Origin: Schistocerca nitens
Taxonomy: Eukaryota; Arthropoda; Insecta; Orthoptera; Acrididae
NCBI RefSeq assembly: GCF_023898315.1
Contig: NC_064616.1
Span: 649,508,974 to 649,572,973 of the forward strand
Length of the DNA stretch: 64,000 nucleotides
Direction of reading: 5' to 3'
Position numbers and translations under genes: made by a program. The notes beneath the pieces are model-generated. The model did no database searches. It worked only from the letters and a program-made list of their open reading frames with translations, and was not told where the DNA came from. How positions within the stretch are numbered: the first letter of the stretch is position 1; every line of letters begins with the position of its first letter. This document shows, in pieces, positions 1 to 9,240 of the stretch.

Positions 1-118
1 CGCCAAAGTTGTCCTCTAAATGCTCTACAAAGAACTGAGGCTTCACGGATAGAAACGAGTCACCATCAGCTCTGGTACAGACGAGATACCTGGGCGAATA
101 CACATCACTGTCATTCAT
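1..118 (-). CDS. LINE copy A ORF1 (gag-like), N-terminal 39 codons, partial
   Basis: An ATG at 118 (minus strand) opens a frame that stays open to the window edge and begins MNDSDVYSPRYLVCTRADGD, followed by a segment with VKPQFFVEHLEDNFG. The same motif recurs, mutated, as FFVEHLQNRFGEV in copy B and FFIENIEDNFGEV in copy E, which supports the reading frame. The family's ORF1 encodes an RNA-binding protein with CCHC zinc knuckles, probably assembling the retrotransposition particle; those knuckles would lie beyond the window. Only the N-terminus is visible, so intactness cannot be judged. Confidence 0.55.
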   Translation of the reverse strand, partial: MNDSDVYSPRYLVCTRADGDSFLSVKPQFFVEHLEDNFG

Positions 119-866
119 TGCCTTTCGTTCCTCCCATGGTGTGGCCAGGGATGGGAACTATTTGGGGTCATAAACGTTAGCTTTAAAATGAGCCCTCGAA
201 CGCTTAGAGACTGCTGGTGGCTGGCTGCCAGCGAGAGATGATGTACCACGCTTCATTGCGGGTCATCCGCCCTGATGCCACCTACTCCGGCCAAGGGCCC
301 TCCCCACGGGCGCCACCCAGCCGCAGCAATAGCCACCTGGCAGGATGGCCATTGCCGGGAGTCCTGATGCCTCAGGGAGATGGGCATCTACTCCTTGGCA
401 TACGTGGGGAGTTAACGGCGCAGGCATCAGTAGAGCGATCCCTGTGTTGTCAGGGGGCTACAACCAACAGGGTACATGGCGGCCCCACCACAACGGACTG
501 GCTACCGTGCTGGATCTTAGGTGCAAAAATGTCCAAGGTCGTTGTCGCAGTTAAAAGCAACACTGCAGAGTGCAGCGTGGTAATCGCACCCAGGGACGTA
601 TCCTCGCCCAAGAGATGGAAAACGAGCGGGGCACCATTGCAACGACGAAAAAGCCGGCTAAAGGTCTCAATGCACGACGGATACAGTGCACCATGTAAGG
701 CGCCCTTCCCCAATTGGCTCGCTCTTCGGAATAATTTAGAAAGATGGAGGTCAAACCTGAGAGGGGACCATCACATAAGGCCGAAACATTTGAGACTCCT
801 TTTAGTCACCTTTTACGACAGGCAGGAATACCGCGGGCCTATTCTAACCCCCGAACCCGCAGGGGG
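1..866 (-). mobile_element. RNase-H-type LINE, copy A: 5' end, cut by window edge
   Basis: Read on the minus strand, the segment starts near 866 with a G+C-rich leader (CCTGCGGGTTCGGGGGTTAG, then a GACTAAAAGGAGT stretch). I recall this leader as the 5' end of a widespread insect non-LTR retrotransposon. It continues for about 740 bases of untranslated leader into the start of ORF1 at 118 and leaves the window at 1. It matches copies B and E in the ORF1 start region. It is the only copy here that shows the family's 5' terminus, so it may be full length outside the window. It abuts the endonuclease region of copy B, implying insertion into B or a tandem arrangement. Confidence 0.65.
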
Positions 867-1545
867 GGTGGTGGACTGGAGCATGGAGCCATTTGAAGGC
901 ATTGAGGTGCTCCATTGATGGATGTTATGGCATTGGGGAGCCCGTCTGTGATCTCTAATAGCCATAGTGATTTTGGAAGTCCACCAAGGTACTGTTTTCG
1001 GATGATGGGGGGGGGGGGGGGGCAAGGAATAGGAATCACTATGTCTGGTGGCAATAGAATAGCTGTGGCTGTACTCTGGACAGCTGCATTGAAACCTCTA
1101 CATGACAGTGTGCTAAGGGTGACAGGAGAGGCAAAGGAATCCCAGTCAGCATTGTTGAGAGCCCATGTAGGTGGATACCCAGCCAAGTGATGCTAAAGGA
1201 GGGACAGTACGATTGGAAATTGATCACTGTTACGAAGGTCATCATGGACTCTCCAGTGGATGGAGGGGACAAGACTTGGGCTGCAAGTAGAAAGAACAAT
1301 GGCTGAATAAGATCCATATGCCACACTCAAGTATGTAGTGGCTTCAGTAGACAAGAGAAAAAGATCAAGCTCTGCAAGCAAAATTTGTATAGCTTTACCT
1401 TCGCCAGTCCTCATAGTTCCACCCCAAAAAGGGCTGTGGGCATTTGAGTCACCCAAAATGAGGGAGGGCAGAAGAGGGGGGGGGGGGGGGCGATCTGAGA
1501 AATCAGTGCACACAATGCTTTCTGAAGCATTGGGAGGGAGATATA

Positions 1546-1572
1546 CACTCCTGGAAATTGAAATAAGAACAC
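1546..1572. repeat. Tc1 terminal inverted repeat, one end
   Basis: Starts CACTCCTGGAAATTGAAAT and pairs with 2941-2967 in inverse orientation; it would be the transposase binding and cleavage end. TA precedes it. Confidence 0.85.
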
Positions 1573-1700
1573 CGTGAATTCATTGTCCCAGGAAGGGGAA
1601 ACTTTATTGACACATTCCTGGGGTCAGATACATCACATGATCACACTGACAGAACCACAGGCACATAGACACAGGCAACAGAGCATGCACAATGTCGGCA

Positions 1701-2723
1701 CTAGTACAGTGTATATCCACCTTTCGCAGCAATGCAGGCTGCTATTCTCCCATGGAGACGATCGTAGAGATGCTGGATGTAGTCCTGTGGAACGGCTTGC
1801 CATGCCATTTCCACCTGGCACCTCAGTTGGACCAGCGTTCGTGCTGGACGTGCAGACCGCGTGAGACGACGCTTCATCCAGTCCCAAACATGCTCAATGG
1901 GGGACAGATCCAGAGATCTTGCTGGCCAGGGTAGTTGACTTACACCTTCTAGAGCACGTTGGGTGGCACGGGATACATGCGGACGTGCATTGTCCTGTTG
2001 GAACAGCAAGTTCCCTTGCCGGTCTAGGAATGGTAGAACGATGGGTTCGATGACGGTTTGGATGTACCGTGCACTATTCAGTGTCCCCTCGACGATCACC
2101 AGTGGTGTACGGCCAGTGTAGGAGATCACTCCCCACACCATGATGCCGGGTGTTGGCCCTGTGTGCCTCGGTCGTATGCAGTCCTGATTGTGGCGCTCAC
2201 CTGCACGGCGCCAAACACGCATACGACCATCATTGGCACCAAGGCAGAAGCGACTCTCATCGCTGAAGACGACACGTCTCCATTCGTCCCTCCATTCACG
2301 CCTGTCGCGACACCACTGGAGGCGGGCTGCACGATGTTGGGGCGTGAGCGGAAGACGGCCTAACGGTGTGCGGGACCGTAGCCCAGCTTCATGGAGACGG
2401 TTGCGAATGGTCCTCGCCGATACCCCAGGAGCAACAGTGTCCCTAATTTGCTGGGAAGTGGCGGTGCGGTCCCCTACGGCACTGCGTAGGATCCTACGGT
2501 CTTGGCGTGCATCCGTGCGTCGCTGCGGTCCGGTCCCAGGTCGACAGGCACGTGCACCTTCCGCCGACCACTGGCGACAACATCGATGTACTGTGGAGAC
2601 CTCATGCCCCACGTGTTGAGCAATTCGGCGGTACGTCCACCCAGCCTCCCGCATGCCCACTATACGCCCTCGCTCAAAGTCCGTCAACTGCACATACGGT
2701 TCACGTCCACGCTGTCGCGGCAT
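1701..2723 (-). CDS. Tc1-family transposase, intact, 340 aa
   Basis: The frame from ATG at 2723 encodes 340 residues, the usual Tc1 transposase length. The N-terminal third looks like paired helix-turn-helix DNA-binding domains (FERGRIVGMREAGWTYRRIA, then SARTIRNRLHEAGLRSR). The catalytic core shows VFSDESRF (first Asp), FQQDNARPH (second Asp) and DLSPIEHVWDWMKRR (Glu). I count 32 residues between the second Asp and the Glu, two fewer than the usual Tc1 spacing of 34. The protein would bind the inverted repeats and perform cut-and-paste transposition at TA. The open frame continues upstream to 2939 without an ATG, so I start at MPRQRG. No inactivating lesion is visible. Confidence 0.9.
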   Translation of the reverse strand: MPRQRGREPYVQLTDFERGRIVGMREAGWTYRRIAQHVGHEVSTVHRCCRQWSAEGARACRPGTGPQRRTDARQDRRILRSAVGDRTATSQQIRDTVAPGVSARTIRNRLHEAGLRSRTPLGRLPLTPQHRAARLQWCRDRREWRDEWRRVVFSDESRFCLGANDGRMRVWRRAGERHNQDCIRPRHTGPTPGIMVWGVISYTGRTPLVIVEGTLNSARYIQTVIEPIVLPFLDRQGNLLFQQDNARPHVSRATQRALEGVSQLPWPARSLDLSPIEHVWDWMKRRLTRSARPARTLVQLRCQVEMAWQAVPQDYIQHLYDRLHGRIAACIAAKGGYTLY

Positions 2724-2940
2724 GCTACCAGTGTTAAAGACTGCGATGGAGCTCCGTATGCCACGGCAAACTGGCTGACACTGACGGCGGCGGTGCACAA
2801 ATGCTGCGCAGCTAGCGCCATTCGACGGCCAACACCGCGGTTCCTGGTGTGTCCGCTGTGCCGTGCGTGTGATCATTGCTTGTACAGCCCTCTCACAGTG
2901 TCCGGAGCAAGTATGGTGGGTCTGACACACCGGTGTCAAT

Positions 2941-2967
2941 GTGTTCTTTTTTCCATTTCCAGGAGTG
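2941..2967. repeat. Tc1 terminal inverted repeat, other end
   Basis: Reverse complement begins CACTCCTGGAAATGGAAAA, differing from the opposite end at a few positions. It is followed by TA at 2968-2969. Confidence 0.85.
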
Positions 2968-3537
2968 TAAATTATTGACAGTAAAATTCAGAGATGTCCT
3001 CACATGAACAGCCATATCTTCCCAAATCGTATCGAGTGGTACATATTTGCTGTAGAGAGTGTCCAGAATGTACCTGCACACTCCACTTTTTTCTCTTGTC
3101 ACAGTCAGCTTGATTCTTAAAATAGCCCGGAACTGCCGCTGCCCCCCCCCCCTCCCCCAGTTTATAATCGGAACATGTGGAGTCCAGTGGCATGGAGCCA
3201 CCGGAAGCTCCTTTGTCTTGTTGTAGGTTTTCACTTTGCCCATTTTCTCTTTGGATGATTTCAAATTCACGAGGGCTTGTCTGTCCTAGTTACAGGGACA
3301 GTGGAGGAATGCAAAGCCTTACAGATAGCAACCTGCAGCTCCTTCAACCACTGGCTGGCATCTGGTTGCAGATCAGCTGAATCTTGGGAGGGAAACGTAC
3401 CGAGGGACCCCTTCCTGCTGAAAGATGCTGGAGGTGAGTGTTGCTTCTCTGGCTGGGGGTTGAGGATTGTCATTGCTGATAGGTGTGAAGTAGAGAGGAC
3501 GACTTTTTTGTAGCCATAGCAAATGCCATAATCGTCG

Positions 3538-3538
3538 T

Positions 3539-3569
<31 letters not shown>

Positions 3570-3605
3570 GCATGCATGCATGCATGCATGCATGCATGCA
3601 TGCAT
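3538..3605. repeat. Simple repeats (CATA)n then (TGCA)n
   Basis: About 28 bases of CATA units pass into about 35 bases of TGCA units. The TGCA block is self-complementary and can form a hairpin. It lies within LINE copy B. Confidence 0.95.
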
Positions 3606-4617
3606 AGAGAATGCAAATGATCATATTTCTTCTTGGCTCCTGATACATGTGTCAGTCAAGAGTCTTGTATTCTTGGGTTTTCTTTTCTGTTTGGAATACT
3701 GTGTCCTCTATTGAACAGGTGGACTGGTGTTCTTTGCAGTTAATACAGATGTGGGGAGGGTCATAAGGAGCATTCGTGTGCAACTGATGTCCACAGTCTT
3801 CACAGAGGAGGCTGGCATTGCAATGCGAAGAAATCTACATTTCTACATTTATACTCCGTACGCCACCCAACGATGTGTGGAGGAGAGAAATGTGACCGAA
3901 CCTCATGCATCTGAAGCACTTCATGGGATGGAGAACATATAATTTCACATCAAATCATTATACCACCACCTTGACCTTTTCAGGCAACAAGTCACCTTCA
4001 ATGGCCAAAATGAAGGCCCTGTTATCAGCACCACTGTCCTTAGGTCCCTGCTGGACACAATGGACAAAATGCACACCCTGTTGCTCCTGAATGGCACATA
4101 AAAATCATCATCAGGCTGTAAAAGGAGGCGATGGTGGAAGATGATACCTTGCACCACACTGAGACTGTTATGGGGGTGATAGTTAAGAGAATGTTACCCA
4201 ACTTGTTACAAGCGCAAGCAGCACCCACAACTGAGTGGGGGATACTGTTTGAATCGGAACTGAAACACTTTCCATTTTCAAAATTGCTGCTACTTCCCCA
4301 AACCTGTTCTGAAGGTGTTCAACAAAGAATAATAGCATAGTGATCAAAAAGGAATCTCCGTCTGTCCTAAAGCAAATTAAGTATTGTGGGGAGTATTTCT
4401 CCCTTTGTCTCTTAGCCCTACGTTCCTCTCACAGCGTAGCCCAGCAAGGAAACACAGTGGGGTCACATCTATCCATATTATAGTAGTTCTTTCCTTCAGA
4501 AGAGACTGTGGGGGCCGTGTGGCCACCAGCAGAAGAACGTTTGATCTGCTTCATTTGCACATCATTTGTCTTGCTGCCAAGCACTCTGAATGGGGGCTCT
4601 CCTCCCATGGGTGCCAC
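3600..4617 (-). pseudogene. LINE copy B ORF1 (gag-like) remnant with CCHC knuckles
   Basis: Fragments in all three minus frames assemble into an ORF1-like protein. They include FFVEHLQNRFGEV near 4300, VVQGIIFHHRLLLQPDDDF-type residues near 4130, MKCFRCMRFGHIS near 3930 and CEDCGHQL and CINCK near 3800-3740. The Cys/His spacing fits the zinc knuckles of gag-like LINE proteins, which bind the element RNA. Frameshifts, a simple-repeat insertion and a short foreign segment near 3838-3890 break it. Copy E carries the corresponding region in better condition. Confidence 0.55.
3838..3890 (-). mobile_element. Tiny CR1-like LINE 3' end inside copy B ORF1
   Basis: CTACATTTCTACATTTATAC, then TCCGTACGCCACC, resembles the 3' ends of the CR1-like elements at 22486 and 34549 (TACATCTA...CTCCGCAAGCCA). 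It interrupts the zinc-knuckle region of LINE copy B. It is short and diverged, so the call is tentative. Confidence 0.4.
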
Positions 4618-4700
4618 TCAGCCACAGCAACCAGGCTGGTTAACCATTGCCCTGAACCCTATGCCCCAGCCACAACGTAGTGTGATCCTTGCGTGGTTGG

Positions 4701-5461
4701 AGCTACACCATGCAGGTACTGGACAACATTCCCATTCCCATTCCCTTCCATCCCACACACACACACACACTTCAGTAAAATTTGGAAGAGGAATGGTAAG
4801 TCAAACCCAACAATGGGATGAAACATTGGTTAAAGTGCTGAAACAGGAAAAAACCAGTGTCCAAAATCATAACCCGTATCCAAACAAGACTGGCACCTGG
4901 AAGACAGTCCAGTGTAAATGCAGAGGGGAAAATGAATAGTGGAAGGATGGACTTTTATCACAGTAAAGTTAGTAGCACTGCAAGGGCTGGGGCCACATGT
5001 TGTAGAGGTGGCAAAAAATTATTTAACTGATAGAAATAACTGGTTACTGAGAAGTAGCAGTTACTGTAATAACTGTTCATCTGATAATGACAGTTTTTCT
5101 AATAACTGCCAGTAGAGAGCCTGTGACTGGCATGTGACTGGCCGAGCTGCTGCGATGCCATGTTTATGCCACAGGTCTCTCTTGAGCACTATGTTTGCAG
5201 TGCTTTTCGGAGTTAAGATTACTATTTTGAAGACTTTGGGAAACAATTAGAAGGTAATTTGAGTTATTTACAGATTCAATGTGCATTCTGTATGTGTTTG
5301 CACTTTACTTAGACAGCTTTTTGAATGAAATTTACACATGAGAGCTTAAATATGAGATCAAATAAGGAAGTATTTTGTTACGAAATCAGTACTGATATGA
5401 TGATAGGAGTGGTACTGTATGTAGCTGACCACCTTTAATTCATTCTGCACACATTCAGAAA
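4701..5461. other. No gene recognised; short (CA)n at 4753-4770
   Basis: I see no supported coding region. A (CA)n tract lies at 4753-4770. Around 5046-5110 there are several short self-complementary words of the CAGTTA...TAACTG type, which could be transposon termini, but no matching distal end was found. Confidence 0.5.
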
Positions 5462-8413
5462 TGATGCCAGTGTGTGCTGCTTTCGAATGTACTAACACAG
5501 GCAAAGGTGGATTTCGTAGGCTTTAATTTCTGTGGAATGAGGAAAGAAGAAAGCAGTGGGCTGTTGCAGTTAACAGGGTAATGTAAATCACACAGAAGTC
5601 TTGTGGAAACTGATGAACTACTCTTATCTATGTGAAGTAAGTGGTTTTAAGTTTCCAACTGCATACAACATGAGTTTTAAGCTAGATGTTGTTGTGAGAT
5701 GTAACATTTGGCCTGTGTATTTACGGTGTGCAATTTTTTATAGCACATCTAATTCTTGTAAGCATAGAATTAAAATGTAGTTATGTAGCAGATGTCGACA
5801 AATTGTGGTCATTCCAGATGACTAGATTATTTGTTTATCAATTTATCATTGCTTTTATTTGGGCAGGAAGCTTCACAGTTGTTTTTCAGAATCTCTCTCT
5901 TTTTTTTCTCTCTCTAGTATATTTGTGTAAACATGTTTTTCAGATATCAATTTACCACAGCTCCTTTCTTTTGCTTCTTTATTAAGAAACATTTCGTTTA
6001 TGACAACTGGGAGAAAGTGAGGGTTGATGGCAAGAGAAGCTCAAATCCAACGCCATACCAACAGTTTTTTCTCATATAGTACCAAAGGTTAAAAGAAGGA
6101 AAATTAAACTATGCCATCAGCATCCAACTCAAGAAAATGAAAGCAGCAGTCCCACAGCAGAGACTGTTGCAGACATCCAGCAGCAGTGTGACGAAGATCC
6201 ATGTGTAGTGTGAAAGACAGTGAAATAAGTGAACCAGCAGAATATGATCTCACAGAAAAATTATATAAACTATTAGGTTACATTCATGTTCAACAGAGAC
6301 AGATTTCAGCTCTCAAGGAGGAAGTCAGTTGTCTTACTTTGAGGAATACACAACTAAAAAATAAACTCCACAGTATGTGTCACTCAGTTCCATATAATCT
6401 AAAAACATTGTGTAATGACAATCAACTGGAGAGTTAAAATAAGAAAAAAGTGAAATGGACAGCAAGTAATGTGAAAAATGCTCTCCAGTTGAAATTTGCA
6501 TGTGGCAGCAAAGGATTTGATTATTTAATTAGTTCAGCTTTGCCCTCACAGTGGACACTATGGAGGAGACGTCAAGATTTGAACTTGGTATTCTAGACCA
6601 ACTCTTCACACTCCTCAAAGAAAAGGTTGAAAGTGTGGGTGAACAAGAACAGGACTGTGTTCTACTGCTTGATGAAATGTCAATTACTCCAAGCAGGGAA
6701 TTTGATGTGGGAACAGGTGAGTTTACTGGCCATGTTACCCTTCCAAGGCATGAAGCTGTTGCCACACATGCTTGCGTTTTTCTTTTGGGCGGTATCTCTT
6801 CCAGATGGAAGCAAGTAGTGGCATATCATTTTACTGGAAGTAAGCTAAGTGGTAAAATTTTGTATGACATCATTTCACAAATAATTAAATGCAGTGAGCA
6901 TATAGGACTATGTGCACAGTGTGTGACATCAGATATGGGTGCTGCAAATCAAAGTACATGGAGACATTTTGGAATTGTTTCTGGAAAAACCTCTGTTATT
7001 CAGAATTACATTTTAAATCCTAAAGATCCAGATAATATACTTTACTGCAGATGTGCCACACCTTTTAAAAAACATTAGACAATGTTTACTGTCCAACACA
7101 GTTATAAACATTCCTGAGAGGATACGGGACAAGTATAAGTTGCCATCCACAGTTGTTGACTGTAATCATATTAAGGAGCTATATTATTTTGATCAGGACA
7201 ATGATTTGAAACTTGCTCCCGAGCTAACAACAGATGTAATAGAACCAAGTAAGTTCACCAAAATGAAAGTTTCTGGGGCACGTACTTTTCTCAGTCACGA
7301 AACCAGTTGCGGTCTGAAGTTTATGTCCTCTGAAACTGATATTGCTGAATACATAATGACAGCATGGTTTGTTGAGATAGTTGACAACTGGTTTTCAACA
7401 ATGACTTCTAGCCATCCAATTACTGCCCTCAGCATCTTCAATCAAGAAAGATACAAGGAGGCTATCACATTGCTGAATGAAGTTATGATGATGACTGAGC
7501 AGATTTAAATTGGAAAATTTGGTCACGCGAAGCCAGTTGAACATGGTGTGAGACTGTCCACATAAAGTGTACTTGATCTGCAGGAAATCTTTTTACACAA
7601 GAATAATTACAAATTTTTGCTGACAGCTAGATTAACACAAGATTGCCTAGAAAATTTGTTCTCCTGTGTTAGAAGTATTCAGAAGGTTCCAACAGCACTG
7701 CAGTTCCAAAACAATTTGAAAACTATGTGTGTTGCTCAGTATTTCACAGATTTAGGGAAAGGATCCTATGACGAGCGATTCTGTCTACCTTTCCAGTTTT
7801 CTTGACCAACACTCCATTACACGCCCCACATCATCTGTAACTCAGCCTGTATTTAAGCTTCCAAAAGATTGGAAAGAGCACGAAACCAGTTGTGAGGATG
7901 ATTTAAGTAACACCAAAAGAAATGCATTAAATCATATTGTCAGATATGTTATAGGGAGGGCAATGAAATTTGACAAGCTATGTGAGAAGTGCCTGAATGT
8001 ACTAGCTTCACATACCGGACAAACCAAAGATTACAAAGATTATTGCACTTTTGTGAATTTGAAACAGTTCAGACAGGAAAACTACAGCCTTAACTATGCC
8101 TCAGAGGAGTGTTTTTCCAATTTATTTATTTATTATTTTTTTAATGGAAGTGATTTTTAGGAATATTGGCCCAACACTTGATAACTCGCAGAATTTGAAC
8201 TGTTTTCAGTTTGTCATTGATAAATTTCATAGCAATGATCAAATCCGAGGAGTTCAGTTTCCCGATTGCCACAAAATTAAGTTGAAATTGGTGAAACGGT
8301 TTGTCAGATTTCGCCTGAAGATATTCTGTCTGAAAATGAAGAATAATATGTGCTTGAAATTTGGCCATGCTATGGCCAGCAAAACCTCTGCTATGCATGC
8401 ACTGCACTGTTAG
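5462..8413 (+). pseudogene. P-element / THAP9-like transposase, decayed
   Basis: Order matches P-superfamily transposases. A THAP-like start MMPVCAAFECTNTGKGGFRRL (5462-5525) is followed by FLWNEERRKQWAVAVNR. KHFVYDNW (5987-6010) and KLKSNAIPTVF (to 6069, equivalent to the THAP AVPTIF box) come next. A leucine-rich coiled coil lies at 6250-6360. The catalytic core has LLLDEMSI (about 6665), CVTSDMGAANQS (about 6920), DVPHLLKNIRQC (about 7052) and LTARLTQDCLENLFSCVRS (7617-7673). A C-terminal FVRFRLKI is near 8310. A stop in the THAP segment, a one-base shift before KLKSNA, a frameshift near 7040 and stops near 7508 and 7804 disable it. An intron between 5580 and 5985 is possible. The family moves DNA using an RNase-H-like core and GTP. 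Confidence 0.85.
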
Positions 8414-8885
8414 GTGGTTGTTGTAAATCTGATCTGTATTATGTGACAGTTATAAGAAATTGTTTCTTGTGCTTCAGCTCTGAAATTTTTCTGGGCTGAA
8501 GGACTGTGTTACAGTTGTATCTAATGACCAGTACAAGCTTCATGTCCCATCAGATCTCAAAATGATAACACCATTTCCAACAAACAAGTAAAATGTTTTT
8601 AACCATGAGGAGTCACATAGATGGTCCAGTATTTGTAGTGCATACATTGTATTTCAAGGTATTTGATGTGCTAGTCCTATATCAGTTGCTCATCAACATA
8701 CACAGCGAAGAATTTAATGTTTGGGACTCAGATAATTTATGTTCAGAATTACAAGCTCAGATATCTTTGTTATCCTGAAGTTCATTGTTTTTAGTTTATC
8801 TGTGTAGTTCTGTTATTTATTGCCTATGTTTGTGCTACAATAGGTACAATTATTACTTCAGTATTTCTGGGGACTGAGCAGTAAA
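8414..8885. other. No gene recognised downstream of the P-like element
   Basis: AT-rich sequence that may be the 3' flank or terminus of the P-like element. I did not find inverted termini or an 8-bp duplication that would set its borders. Confidence 0.4.
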
Positions 8886-8889
8886 TAAA

Positions 8890-9240
8890 AAGTTGCTGTC
8901 ATCTGTGAACAGTATTGTTTCTGTCAGTGTGGTACTTTGCATGTAATCATTAATGTAAACTTTGAATAGTATTGTATCCAATGCATAGCATCATCCAAGT
9001 TTACGTACTCTTGTTCTGAGATATGCTTACCAATCCAGTTAAATGTTTCAGTAATCCATTCAATTCTGTTTTCTACGTAGGGTAGAAACCATTTCCTCAC
9101 TATCCTCAACATTATAAGCATGTCAAGTTTCTTTAACAAAATTTGTTGGTCTAATGGCTCAAAGGTTAAATGGTGCCACCACACATGTTTTACATTTTCT
9201 AAATCTGAAGTCAAATTGTTCTTTACCAAGAAGTCTGCTG
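8890..9240 (-). mobile_element. LINE reverse transcriptase fragment (jockey/CR1-like)
   Basis: The minus strand encodes FEPLDQQILLKKLDMLIMLRIVRKWFLPYVENRIEWI over about 9170-9060. It follows the conserved reverse-transcriptase block in which a hydrophobic DFSKAFD-like region precedes H..LL.KL and W..SYL..R.Q. Further on, LFTDDSNF near 8910 sits where the FADD catalytic motif is expected. Several positions are lost and the fragment is about 350 bp, so it is an old remnant. Confidence 0.55.

Larger units (their letters stand above)
1546..2967 (-). mobile_element. Complete Tc1-family DNA transposon, 1422 bp
   Basis: The two ends are inverted copies of about 27 bp beginning CACTCCTGGAAAT, at 1546-1572 and 2941-2967, with only a few mismatches. 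Each end is followed by the TA dinucleotide expected of Tc1/mariner target duplication (1544-1545 and 2968-2969). A single uninterrupted transposase gene fills the interior on the minus strand. The element sits inside the endonuclease region of LINE copy B, so it arrived later than that LINE. Confidence 0.92.
870..3115 (-). pseudogene. LINE copy B ORF2: apurinic-type endonuclease domain, disrupted
   Basis: The minus strand between 1513 and 1193 encodes LILGDSNAHSPFWGG, then a TYLS...GSYSAI stretch and DDLRNSDQFPIVL. This is the order expected of a LINE apurinic/apyrimidinic endonuclease (GDFN, then SDH-type motif), which nicks target DNA to prime reverse transcription. Upstream parts lie beyond the Tc1 insertion at 2970-3115. 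Downstream, ADWDSF (about 1150) and PWWTSKITMAIRDHRRA (about 980-930, another frame) match the linker before reverse transcriptase. SDQF instead of SDHF, frameshifts and two G runs show that it is dead. Confidence 0.65.
868..4700 (-). mobile_element. RNase-H-type LINE, copy B: ORF1 plus endonuclease, split by Tc1
   Basis: Minus-strand order is an N-terminal ORF1 segment (about 4617), the CCHC region (about 3930-3690), then the ORF2 endonuclease (3115-870). The endonuclease is interrupted at 1546-2967 by a Tc1 transposon. The element stops at about 868 where the leader of copy A begins, so reverse transcriptase and RNase H are missing from the window. Stops and frameshifts are scattered throughout. 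Simple repeats at 3538-3605 and G runs at 1007-1022 and 1476-1490 lie inside it. Confidence 0.65.

Noticed and set aside
217-918. A 233-codon plus-strand open frame
   Set aside because: It is antisense to the leader of LINE copy A, shows no domain, and its composition follows the G+C-rich leader.
2724-2939. Longer 412-residue version of the Tc1 transposase
   Set aside because: The extension has no ATG and reaches almost to the inverted repeat; MPRQRG at 2723 gives the normal length.
2188-2978. Long plus-strand frames opposite the Tc1 transposase
   Set aside because: They are shadows of a G+C-rich coding strand; the minus strand has the catalytic motifs.
3267-3605. Open frame starting with repeated MHAC units
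   Set aside because: It is translation of the TGCA and CATA simple repeats.
5046-5110. Terminal repeat of a hAT or P-type element
   Set aside because: Short self-complementary words are present, but no matching distal terminus or target duplication was found.
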